Assembly: GCA_025201345.1 (NCBI GenBank)
Contig: JAIXMG010000034.1
Location: forward strand, 310,001-374,000
Length of the DNA stretch: 64,000 bases
From: Thamnidium elegans
Lineage: Eukaryota; Mucoromycota; Mucoromycetes; Mucorales; Mucoraceae
Direction of reading: 5' to 3'
Shown here: positions 44,245-52,045 of the stretch, in pieces
How positions within the stretch are numbered: the stretch's first letter is position 1
Layout: every line of letters begins with the position of its first letter
Made by a program: the position numbers and the translations under genes
Notes under the pieces: generated by a model
What the model saw: only the letters and a program-made list of their open reading frames with translations
Told to the model about the DNA's origin: nothing
The model's database searches: none

Positions 44245-44423
44245 TGTAAATTAGCAGTTACGAACAGTAGATTTCAGATAGACGATAGTAAATTTTATTG
44301 AATTGGTTTAGAAAATAAGGATAGTTAAAGAAAGAAAGGAAAAGTTTTTTTTTTTTTTTTTTTTTTTTTTCGCTCCAAAGTTTAACGACATTCGGGCTGG
44401 TCTATGGATAAAAATAAACTAAA
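44245..44423 (-). other. Spacer between RNase H and integrase with a 28-nt homopolymer
   Basis: Contains an unbroken run of T (A on the coding strand) at about 44345-44371, preceded by stops in the pol frame. No splice pair joining pol to integrase was obvious. Confidence 0.6.
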
Positions 44424-47400
44424 CTAGTAACCAATTCTTGAAAGGAAGTCTGCACTTTCATTCACACGTCCAGGTCGATATATAATGGTGTAGTCGTATT
44501 CCGCCAAAACTTCAATCCATCTTGCTAATATTCCAGAAGGTTGCTTCGTTTTCAAAAGTCCATTGAGAGCAGAATGGTCAGATATTACTGTTACCGTAAA
44601 GGGGGAACCATGTAGGTATGGACGGTATAGTTTGACAGCCCAAACTACTGCAAGTAATTCTAGTTTGGATATTCCATAATTTTTTTCGGACCCTTGAAGA
44701 GAACGACTTGAATAAACTATTGGGTGTTCATGTCCTTCGGAATTTTTCTGAGTTAGGATGGCACCTAAACCTTCTATGCTAGCATCGGTAACTACGTAAA
44801 AAGGCAAGGAGAAGTCAGGTTTGCGTAGGACAGGTTCGGTGGTTAAGTATTCTTTTAATAAACTAAAAGAACTAGTGGCTTCATCATTCCATGGGATCTT
44901 TTTAGTAAGTTTAAGTTGATCATGTAGTGGCCGAGCTATTTTTGCGAAATTGGGCACAAATCTTCGATAGTAAGAACATAGGCCTAAAAAGGACCGTAAT
45001 TGTTTGATAGATTTAGGTAACGGGAACTCTTTAACCTTTTTTATAGTGTCAGGATTGGGTTCAATAGTATCTCGAGTTACGATAAATCCTAAAAATAGGA
45101 TTCTTGACTTGAAGAAATGGCATTTCTTGGGATTAAGTACTATACCGTGTCTATCCATACACTGAAACGTTTTCTCGATGTCTTGTAAATGCTGTAAGGG
45201 TTCTTTATGGTCGGTATAACATGTCACATCATCTAGGTAAATAATGATACACAAATTTACTAACTCGTGAAAACATTGTTCCATCATTTGAGAAAATACA
45301 CTAGGACTAGTCTTAATACCCATTGGTAGTTTCTTGAAATAATAATCTCCCAGGGGACATACTACTGTGGTTAACGGTTGTGAGTCTTTACTAATATTGG
45401 CTTGAAAAAATCCCGACCGTAAATCAAAAGTCGACATCCAGTGTGCTTTGCTCAGGGTATCCAGTAATTCATCAATATTATTTAAAGGGTAATTCATGGT
45501 TTCACTTTGACTATTTAAATAGCGAAAATCAGCAACAATCCGATATGATCCATCTTTTTTCTTAAGCATAATGATAGGACTAGACCAATTAGAATATCCT
45601 CCTTTTTCTATAATTCCTAGTTTTAGAAGTTTGTCAAGTTCTTCACGTAGGCTTTCAGTTTCTAATAGCGAGAGGCGATACGGACGTACGCGTTTAGGTT
45701 TTGCATCTGGTTTTAGTTGTATGTTGTGTTCCATTATATCGATATTCCCAATTTTATCATTATCCCAGTCAAATAAATGGTCATACTTCATAATGAGGTC
45801 TAAGAAGCTTGTTCTTATTTCTGAGGGGGTGTTATTAATGTCCATTTTGGTTTGTATTTTGGTTTCATATTCATCATACAAATTAACATTATTATTGGTT
45901 TCATTATCCGTAACTGTATCATCATTGATAATAGTATCATTGAGACTCTCACTATTAATTGCATTTTCGTTTAAACCATCGTCCTTAAACGTTGCAATGT
46001 AAGGATTATTGAATTGGTCATCCGTTTCGATTTCTTGCACTTTTAAATCATAATGATTGTCCCAAAGGTCACAGAAATTAAAACAATCCATGGTTTCAAC
46101 TTCGCTTTCTCGGATGATTTCTAATTCTCCAAGACATTCTCCTTTCTTAAATTCTTTAATTTCATCAGTAGCATTAGAAATAACAAATACTAGATCTTTG
46201 GTGGAGATTTTTATACTTGAGGATACTTTTCTTCCTTCGTTGTTTTCAAGGTCTTGTAAACTTGGATGAGTGTACTCAGTTACTACTTTATAGTTTCCTT
46301 CCAGTAAATCATCATAAGGGTCAACTAATTGTGAATAGGAAATAGAGTATTCTTTGGTACTATGAGGTGCCAGATAGAAAGGGGCTTCTACTAACATATC
46401 AAAGTCGGTTCCATGTCTTTTTGTAGAGTCTAATATGATTACTCCACAGCCACAGTTACAGCGGTTTCTTTCATTATATTCATCCTCTAACATCATTAAT
46501 TGATCATCTTGTTCTTCATCAGTGGTTCCTTCAGGTTCTAAATCATCGATGTCTTCATCATCTTCATCAGAACTAATTTTGCTTGAATCAGAATCAGACA
46601 TAATAGTATTTCGTTTAGAGTTCGGATCATCTTGAGCATAGGCAGCCGTGGTATTTGATTTTATCACTACAGGTGCATCGGCGCCACGAGTGAAAACAAA
46701 GGGGATATGGATAATGTTATTCTTATATTCGACCTTGATAGTTTTATTTTCCAGGTTTAAACGGGCCTTGGCACGCTTCATCCAATTGTTACCAATGATT
46801 AAATGAGTGGGACATACAGGTAGGACTTCGATTGATCCTGGAATAATCAACTTTCCGCCAATATTCAAAGGCACATCATAGATGATTCCCAGAGCAGCTT
46901 GTTTAGAACCATTTCCTAAAGTAAATATGGAAGTGGAAGGTGCATCGATTTTTAATCCGAGGGTATCAGCAAGTTGTTTCGACATAACAGTCTTGGCACT
47001 ACCAGTGTCTAGGATGGCTTTTACTTTAAATTTGTCAATGAAAATGTTGGTGTAAATGGCTGTTGTATCTACATCATCATCTTCAACAAAGGCTAGTGTA
47101 TTGGCTTTGGGTAGATTTGTTTCACGGATAGACTTGAGTAGATCACGTTTAAGCGCAGGAGCAGCAATAAGTAAATCCTTCATATCAATATTAGCTTTTT
47201 TTTCTAATATGTCTTCAGCGATATTATAAGAGATTTTATCAGATATGGGTTGTATGTAACGTTTATTTTTAACATCTTTTTGACCAGTAGCTTTATCAGC
47301 AGATGTTTTCCTAACGTTCATGTTATCGGTGGTTGGTTGCTTAGAGATATTGGCATGTGAGATAATAGGAGTAAGTGGTTGATAAGCTTGAGTTAATAGT

Positions 47401-47762
47401 CTCGAAGGACCAGCATCTTCATCCATCCTTTCGATATCGGATTCGTCATCGTTAGGAATGATCACTTTACGGGGTTTTTGAACATTCTTATTTATTTTTT
47501 TCAGATGTTTATCATTAGCGATCTTATTTGCTGTCTTGACCACATGAGGTTTAGAAGCACGGGCTGCATAAAGGTCATGATTTAACAAATTTAAAGCTTG
47601 GTAATTTTTTTCAGGATTTGAGTTATTTTGGGGGTTTTTTTGAGAGTTTTGCATATTTTGATAATTTTTTTGAATATTTAGATTATTATTAATTGGTAAG
47701 GTTTTTGACGGGTTATATTGGTTGGTAGGTAGTTGACCTTGTCTGTTATCAGCAACTACCAC
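44424..47762 (-). CDS. Protease-reverse transcriptase-RNase H of Ty3/gypsy element 1
   Basis: About 1,112 codons, in the -1 frame relative to gag. The N-terminal spacer is Asn-rich. Then follow an acidic/basic helical region (ISYNIAEDILEKKANIDMKD is its core), an aspartic protease with ILDTGSAKTVM and LIIGNNWM, RT with the YLDD motif (IIIYLDDVTCYTDH) preceded by FDLRSGFFQ and LPMGIKTSPSVF, and RNase H with VVTDASIEGLGAIL, SKLELLAVVWA and SDHSALNGLL. It ends ESADFLSRIGY. No internal stop, so the enzyme set looks functional. It is produced as a Gag-Pol fusion if the AAAAAAC site at 47768-47774 works. Confidence 0.95.
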   Translation of the reverse strand: MVVADNRQGQLPTNQYNPSKTLPINNNLNIQKNYQNMQNSQKNPQNNSNPEKNYQALNLLNHDLYAARASKPHVVKTANKIANDKHLKKINKNVQKPRKVIIPNDDESDIERMDEDAGPSRLLTQAYQPLTPIISHANISKQPTTDNMNVRKTSADKATGQKDVKNKRYIQPISDKISYNIAEDILEKKANIDMKDLLIAAPALKRDLLKSIRETNLPKANTLAFVEDDDVDTTAIYTNIFIDKFKVKAILDTGSAKTVMSKQLADTLGLKIDAPSTSIFTLGNGSKQAALGIIYDVPLNIGGKLIIPGSIEVLPVCPTHLIIGNNWMKRAKARLNLENKTIKVEYKNNIIHIPFVFTRGADAPVVIKSNTTAAYAQDDPNSKRNTIMSDSDSSKISSDEDDEDIDDLEPEGTTDEEQDDQLMMLEDEYNERNRCNCGCGVIILDSTKRHGTDFDMLVEAPFYLAPHSTKEYSISYSQLVDPYDDLLEGNYKVVTEYTHPSLQDLENNEGRKVSSSIKISTKDLVFVISNATDEIKEFKKGECLGELEIIRESEVETMDCFNFCDLWDNHYDLKVQEIETDDQFNNPYIATFKDDGLNENAINSESLNDTIINDDTVTDNETNNNVNLYDEYETKIQTKMDINNTPSEIRTSFLDLIMKYDHLFDWDNDKIGNIDIMEHNIQLKPDAKPKRVRPYRLSLLETESLREELDKLLKLGIIEKGGYSNWSSPIIMLKKKDGSYRIVADFRYLNSQSETMNYPLNNIDELLDTLSKAHWMSTFDLRSGFFQANISKDSQPLTTVVCPLGDYYFKKLPMGIKTSPSVFSQMMEQCFHELVNLCIIIYLDDVTCYTDHKEPLQHLQDIEKTFQCMDRHGIVLNPKKCHFFKSRILFLGFIVTRDTIEPNPDTIKKVKEFPLPKSIKQLRSFLGLCSYYRRFVPNFAKIARPLHDQLKLTKKIPWNDEATSSFSLLKEYLTTEPVLRKPDFSLPFYVVTDASIEGLGAILTQKNSEGHEHPIVYSSRSLQGSEKNYGISKLELLAVVWAVKLYRPYLHGSPFTVTVISDHSALNGLLKTKQPSGILARWIEVLAEYDYTIIYRPGRVNESADFLSRIGY

Positions 47763-47764
47763 AT

Positions 47765-49141
47765 CTAGTTTTTTGAAGGTTGGTTGGGTTGATGTTGGTT
47801 ACGGTTATAATTATTATAATGATTATAACTATTAGGTCTTCCAGAATTCATATTTCCTTCACCATTTTGATAATTATTACGAACTTGGTTGTATCTTCCT
47901 TGGTTGTTGTGGTGATCTGGTCCGGAATTATTGTTACCATAACTGTTAAATTTTCGATCTTTGAAATCAGCATTTCCGTTCTGATAATTATTACGGTTTT
48001 GAGGAAAACGATCTTGACTATCATAGTTGTTGCGGTAGTTATTATTATAGGGCTTATAATAACCTTCACCAGGATTATAGTTATCATTGTCATAATACAT
48101 GTCCTCTTGGTAATAAGGTCTTCTTCTTGGATTGCTTCCTTGATAATTACCAAATTGCTTCTTACTATATCGTTTAAAACTAGTATCCCTATCTCTAGCA
48201 TAGTCATCCTCCATGATTTCTTGGACTATACTCTTGACGAGAGATCTAACACTTTTGTCTGATTCGATTGATTCAGCCACATCTCTTTTCAACGAAGAAT
48301 CATTGGAAGCGCGATTACGATTGTCAGCAGACAAAACCAATTGTTTCAAATCAAGAGCATCCAACTTAGCAGTAAGTGCAGCTATAGTAGGAGATTCGTA
48401 ATTTTTAACTAAAGGTTTCGTCTTAATGACAACGTTACCGTCACTGTCTAGATCCTTCTGAGACAAGAGGCGATCATTCTTAATCAGTAAAGCGTCACGG
48501 GAGGTATCGGTAGTAAGATAAGGGCGAGCAGTAGGTATAAAAGGGTTGTCAACTAAATTAATAGTTTGCGTAGAATGGGCATTCCACCAGCCAGTAGAGT
48601 GTTTGACCCATTCATCAAAAGGACCGGCAGACTGGCCACGACAGAAAGTCTTGATTTCGGGGAGCAACCCAGCACGGAAGCGAGAGTGAACAAATTTATC
48701 TTCATATATTTCAGCTAAATCGGCAGCTTCATATAAACGGGATAAAAATTCAGTGGGAGATTCAAAAGTAGCTTGAGTCATTTCACTGAAAGCAAGTTCA
48801 TAACTTTGAACTAACTTCTCAGTAATGTAATGGTCTTCTAAATTAGAAATAGCATCTTGATAGGAGATATGGTCAATGGATAATCCTCTTTTCTTGTAAT
48901 CATTGTCAAAAAAAGTAGCAGCAGCACGACGAAGTTGAGTGCGTAAAATTACCACACGACGTTGGTCTTGAGTGATACCGTTCAATGAAAAGAAGGTTTC
49001 GAGTACAGTCTTGAAATGGCGGAAATCTTCACCTTCATGACCATAAAATTCGATAATTTTTGGCTTAGCAGAGTTCCATCCAGCGGTAGAGGTATTGGCA
49101 CCTTCCAACACAGTTTGTCCGGAGTTAATAGTAGTAGTCAT
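47765..49141 (-). CDS. Gag of Ty3/gypsy element 1, 458 aa
   Basis: Structural protein that would package the RNA. The capsid-like region (about residues 30-230, including YGHEGEDFRHFKTVLETFF and SPTEFLSRLYEAADLAEIY) resembles retrotransposon Gag. The C-terminal 120 residues are an Asn/Arg/Tyr-rich tail (RNNYQNG-type repeats) without a CCHC knuckle, so RNA binding would rely on arginines. The start ATG is 56 bp from the 5' LTR. The stop TAG directly follows the slippery heptamer. Confidence 0.92.
   Translation of the reverse strand: MTTTINSGQTVLEGANTSTAGWNSAKPKIIEFYGHEGEDFRHFKTVLETFFSLNGITQDQRRVVILRTQLRRAAATFFDNDYKKRGLSIDHISYQDAISNLEDHYITEKLVQSYELAFSEMTQATFESPTEFLSRLYEAADLAEIYEDKFVHSRFRAGLLPEIKTFCRGQSAGPFDEWVKHSTGWWNAHSTQTINLVDNPFIPTARPYLTTDTSRDALLIKNDRLLSQKDLDSDGNVVIKTKPLVKNYESPTIAALTAKLDALDLKQLVLSADNRNRASNDSSLKRDVAESIESDKSVRSLVKSIVQEIMEDDYARDRDTSFKRYSKKQFGNYQGSNPRRRPYYQEDMYYDNDNYNPGEGYYKPYNNNYRNNYDSQDRFPQNRNNYQNGNADFKDRKFNSYGNNNSGPDHHNNQGRYNQVRNNYQNGEGNMNSGRPNSYNHYNNYNRNQHQPNQPSKN
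47768..47774 (-). promoter_or_regulatory. -1 ribosomal frameshift site AAAAAAC
   Basis: On the coding strand gag reads A AAA AAC TAG. This is the classical X XXY YYZ heptamer in the gag frame, immediately before the gag stop. Slipping back one base leads directly into the open pol frame (AAA AAA CTA GAT). Function is inferred from the motif and from the frame relation. Confidence 0.88.
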
Positions 49142-49197
49142 TTTTAGAGTAAGATTTTCTTGAGTAATAGCGAGAGACCCTGTTAGTGAGCACCACT
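49142..49197 (-). promoter_or_regulatory. Leader and primer-binding site of Ty3/gypsy element 1
   Basis: On the minus strand, two bases after the LTR (..CGTAACA AG), TGGTGCTCACTAACAG begins with the TGG expected opposite a tRNA CCA end. I could not assign the tRNA. Confidence 0.7.
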
Positions 49198-49828
49198 TGT
49201 TACGTTCGGTTTAATAATAGTTTTATTTCTTTGAGGGAAATAAAGACAGAGTAGTATAGTTTAAAGAATAAATTATACTTGAATGAGCACCACGTTATTG
49301 TTATTATACTTAGTTTAAAATATAAATGTAGGTAACGAACCAGAAGTTAAAGTAAAGAAAAATAATTTAGATAGAAATAAAATAAGATACAATGAATACA
49401 GTCAATAGTTCAAGGGATCAATCAAAGTAAAATATAGAATAAAAGTTGTTTGTATAATACAGTTGTTGAGTAGATTTTTAATCAGTTGAAAGATAAGTTT
49501 TTATTTAGTTATAGGAATTCAGGCTTTTATAGACCTTGTAGTTCCCTTGAATTCGAAGATAATAGAATAAAATAATGAAAAAATAATATAGATGAATGGT
49601 TTTAGCATTGTATAACATCTAATAACAAAATAATAATACTAAATTTGAGTCGGAACAAAACATTTTAGTTTTGTTGAACACGACTAAAGAAGTACGATAG
49701 TAAAATAATAAAATAAAGTTAATACTAAAATATAATATACTGTGTTTGAAAGAATATAATTTAGGAAGTTGTTGTCTGAAGTAAAAAAAAATTAAATGGT
49801 AGCTGTCATAAAAAATCAGCTCGTAACA
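49198..49828 (-). repeat. 5' LTR of Ty3/gypsy element 1
   Basis: Same length and sequence as the 3' LTR apart from one difference noticed. Confidence 0.93.
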
Positions 49829-49832
49829 CTAA

Positions 49833-50009
49833 TTAATAAACTTTATCTATCTTTTAACCTTTTAATTATACTTTTGGTTTTATCTTAGAACTCATAGTAA
49901 CAAAAGAGTAATAACCGCCAGCTGAGGCACGACAGTAGTACAAAACTGAGAACCAATTTTGAATAAAAGAATAGTGACAACACACTGGTAACTTTCTATA
50001 AAAAGTTAG
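49833..50009. other. Flank of the tRNA gene with an old LTR-like remnant
   Basis: GAACCAATTTTGAATAAAAG near 49950 resembles 36025-36050. The TTTTT Pol III terminator of the tRNA gene (AAAAA at about 50000-50004 on the plus strand) lies at the right edge. Confidence 0.5.
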
Positions 50010-50080
50010 GGCTTCTCCGGGAATCGAACCCGGGACCTCTCGCACCCTAAGCGAGAATTATACCACTAAACCAAGAAACC
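50010..50080 (-). tRNA. tRNA-Pro (anticodon AGG)
   Basis: A 71-nt cloverleaf on the minus strand. The acceptor is GGTTTCT/AGAAGCC, the A box is TTGGTTTAGTGGTATAA, the anticodon stem CTCGC/GCGAG encloses loop TTAGGGT (anticodon AGG), and the T arm is CCGGGTTCGATTCCCGG. No intron. A TTTTT terminator follows 5 bp downstream. Reads as functional. Confidence 0.95.
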
Positions 50081-50091
50081 GCCTTTCTTTT

Positions 50092-50601
50092 TGTCAATCT
50101 GAAAAAGGCAGATGGGTTGGATGCCCCGGAAGTTAATAGTCCGGACCGCAACAGTCCGGTTTGTCCGGATCAAGATGAAGACCTCATGGATATCCCGGTT
50201 GAAATCGAGCTTAGGCTTAAGAAGACTAAGGTCCAAAAAAGGAAGTTTGTACCATCTATCAAGAATAATCTAAAAAGGAAAAAGGCTAAACAGTAACGAA
50301 TAAATGTCACCTCTTCAAGTATTCAATGTTATTCCTAATTCCTCTTTCCCGAATATTTAACAGATGCACACATTACAAATACTCATTATGATAATCATGC
50401 TACTTATGATTATCATATTACTTTACTATTTATATATTCTTTATTACTAATACCATTATCCCACTTAACTATAAATACCCCTCTTGAATGATTAATAAAA
50501 CATTATCTTCTATTTGACATAACTACTTACTTAATTGATTAACCACTGAGAGTTGAATCAATTACACTTAAATTACTATAAATACTATTACAAAACTTAC
50601 A
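50092..50601 (+). repeat. 5' LTR of Ty3/gypsy element 2
   Basis: 510 bp, identical by eye to 55487-55996. It contains the coding tail of the pol ORF (see the 3' LTR) out of context. A TATA-like CTATAAATACCCC lies near 50471. Confidence 0.95.
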
Positions 50602-50624
50602 TTTGGTAGCACCAGTTTCTCAAG

Positions 50625-51533
50625 ATGACAGGAAAAGAAGATTACAATAATGAAATGGCTGAACTTATAAAGAGGTTCACTACGGCTTTGGGTGATAACA
50701 AACAAATTAGGGTGAAAGAACCTAATACTTATGATGGTACAAGAGACGCACTTCTAATTGATGGTTGGATTAGATCGGTTGAAAGATATGTAAACTTTCA
50801 AGGCTGGAATGCTGAAAGAAGTTATTTATTTGGTACTACTTTATTGCGTGATAGGGCTGATGCATGGTTTAGAACCATTGAATTAACTGATGAAGCCCCT
50901 ACTACTTGGTTGGAATTAAAAAGGTTAATTACGGAATTTTTTAGACCTGATAATTCTGTCAGAATTGCTCGTGATCGTTTAGCTATATTAAAACAAACAA
51001 GTGACTTGGTGACTTATATTAACAATTTTATGGATATTAAATTAGCTATTCCTGGTATGACTGACGATGAAGGTTGTGACAAGTTTGTTAGAGGTTTGGT
51101 CAACAAACAAATGCGTTCTCACATTCGTCAATATGAAGCAAATACTTTGAAAGAAGCTATTCATGCAGCTTTAGCTTTTGATAGTGCTCAACATGAAGAA
51201 GATTCATCTACTAGTTCTACTTTTAGGGCACGCCCTAAACAACAAGTGGTTGATGATCCCATGGAATTGGATGCTATTGATAATAGAAATTATCAAAGGT
51301 CAAGTTCAAGACCTAACAACAACTACTCTCGCAGTCAAAATTACTCTTCTGGTTATTCTCGTGAAAAAAACTATCGTACTAACAATTATTCTCGTAATAA
51401 TTCTGGTGGGTCTGCTGCTTCTTGCTATTACTGTCACAAAACTGGTCATTTGAAACGAAATTGTCGTACTAGGTTGTCTGACATCAAGAGATTGGATGAT
51501 CAACATTACAAGAAGGATTTTCACTCCACGTAG
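50625..51533 (+). CDS. Gag of Ty3/gypsy element 2, 302 aa
   Basis: Capsid domain of the Retrotrans_gag type (about residues 30-190: VKEPNTYDGTRDALLIDGWI, AWFRTIELTDEAPTTW, FFRPDNSVRIARDRL). A Ser/Asn/Tyr-rich linker follows, then one CCHC zinc knuckle (CYYCHKTGHLKRNC, about 268-281). It stops at TAG 51531-51533. The protease frame begins in the -1 frame at about the same place, without a classical slippery heptamer. Confidence 0.93.
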   Translation: MTGKEDYNNEMAELIKRFTTALGDNKQIRVKEPNTYDGTRDALLIDGWIRSVERYVNFQGWNAERSYLFGTTLLRDRADAWFRTIELTDEAPTTWLELKRLITEFFRPDNSVRIARDRLAILKQTSDLVTYINNFMDIKLAIPGMTDDEGCDKFVRGLVNKQMRSHIRQYEANTLKEAIHAALAFDSAQHEEDSSTSSTFRARPKQQVVDDPMELDAIDNRNYQRSSSRPNNNYSRSQNYSSGYSREKNYRTNNYSRNNSGGSAASCYYCHKTGHLKRNCRTRLSDIKRLDDQHYKKDFHST

Positions 51534-52045
51534 TTGAAGAACAGGAAGTTCAACTACTTGAATCAGATAACGATGATAATTTTCCTGATAACAATAAAAA
51601 TTTAATTGATTTTGACCTTTATTCTAATGCTATTTCACTAGATAGCGCTCAATTCCCTATACTTAACCCAAAACCTTATACTACTCAAACTATAGTTGAA
51701 GATGAATTCCAAACTCAAAATATAGTTGTTGAAACACTGCCTATTTTGTATCCAAAATCACTAAATGATGAATTACAATACCTAACTGAACTGAATGCTA
51801 TTGCCACAACTCTACCTCTTTATCCTGCTTCCTATCGTGCTCAACAACTCCAAGTACTTATTGACTCAGGTGCTAGCGAAAACTATGTCTCTCCTCACGT
51901 AATCCAGTCCGTAAATAAAAAAAGACTTATTCCTGTGAATAATCGACAAGTCGAAACTGCTAGTGGGAATATCTCACAAATTGAATATAACTTTGAATGG
52001 TGTTTGCAACAAGATTACCGCTTTTGTCTTCCCTACCAAATTTGA
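51534..52045 (+). pseudogene. Protease region of element 2 in a different frame
   Basis: The -1 frame is open across the gag stop (VVEEQEVQLLESDNDD..) and contains the aspartic protease motif LIDSGASENYVSP (about 51860). It ends at TGA 52045. The protease end FDLILGRSWLKQ continues instead in the gag frame, from about 52010. So two frame changes separate gag and RT. The first may be programmed. The second, inside the protease, is more likely a mutation or sequence error. Confidence 0.7.

Larger units (their letters stand above)
41497..49828 (-). mobile_element. Full-length Ty3/gypsy retrotransposon 1
   Basis: Two 631-bp LTRs (41497-42127, 49198-49828) with ends TGTTACG/CGTAACA and one difference noticed (GAGTGAGC versus GAATGAGC). 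CTAA is duplicated at 41493-41496 and 49829-49832. Genes on the minus strand are gag, protease-RT-RNase H (in the -1 frame), a separate integrase ORF, and a fourth ORF before the 3' LTR. The near-identity of the LTRs indicates recent insertion. A 260-bp MITE later inserted in the integrase tail. Confidence 0.95.

Noticed and set aside
45571..46002. 143-codon plus-strand ORF
   Set aside because: Lies antisense to the reverse transcriptase region and has no domain.
47780..48262. 160-codon plus-strand ORF rich in Ile/Val
   Set aside because: Antisense of the Asn/Tyr-rich Gag tail; a composition artefact.
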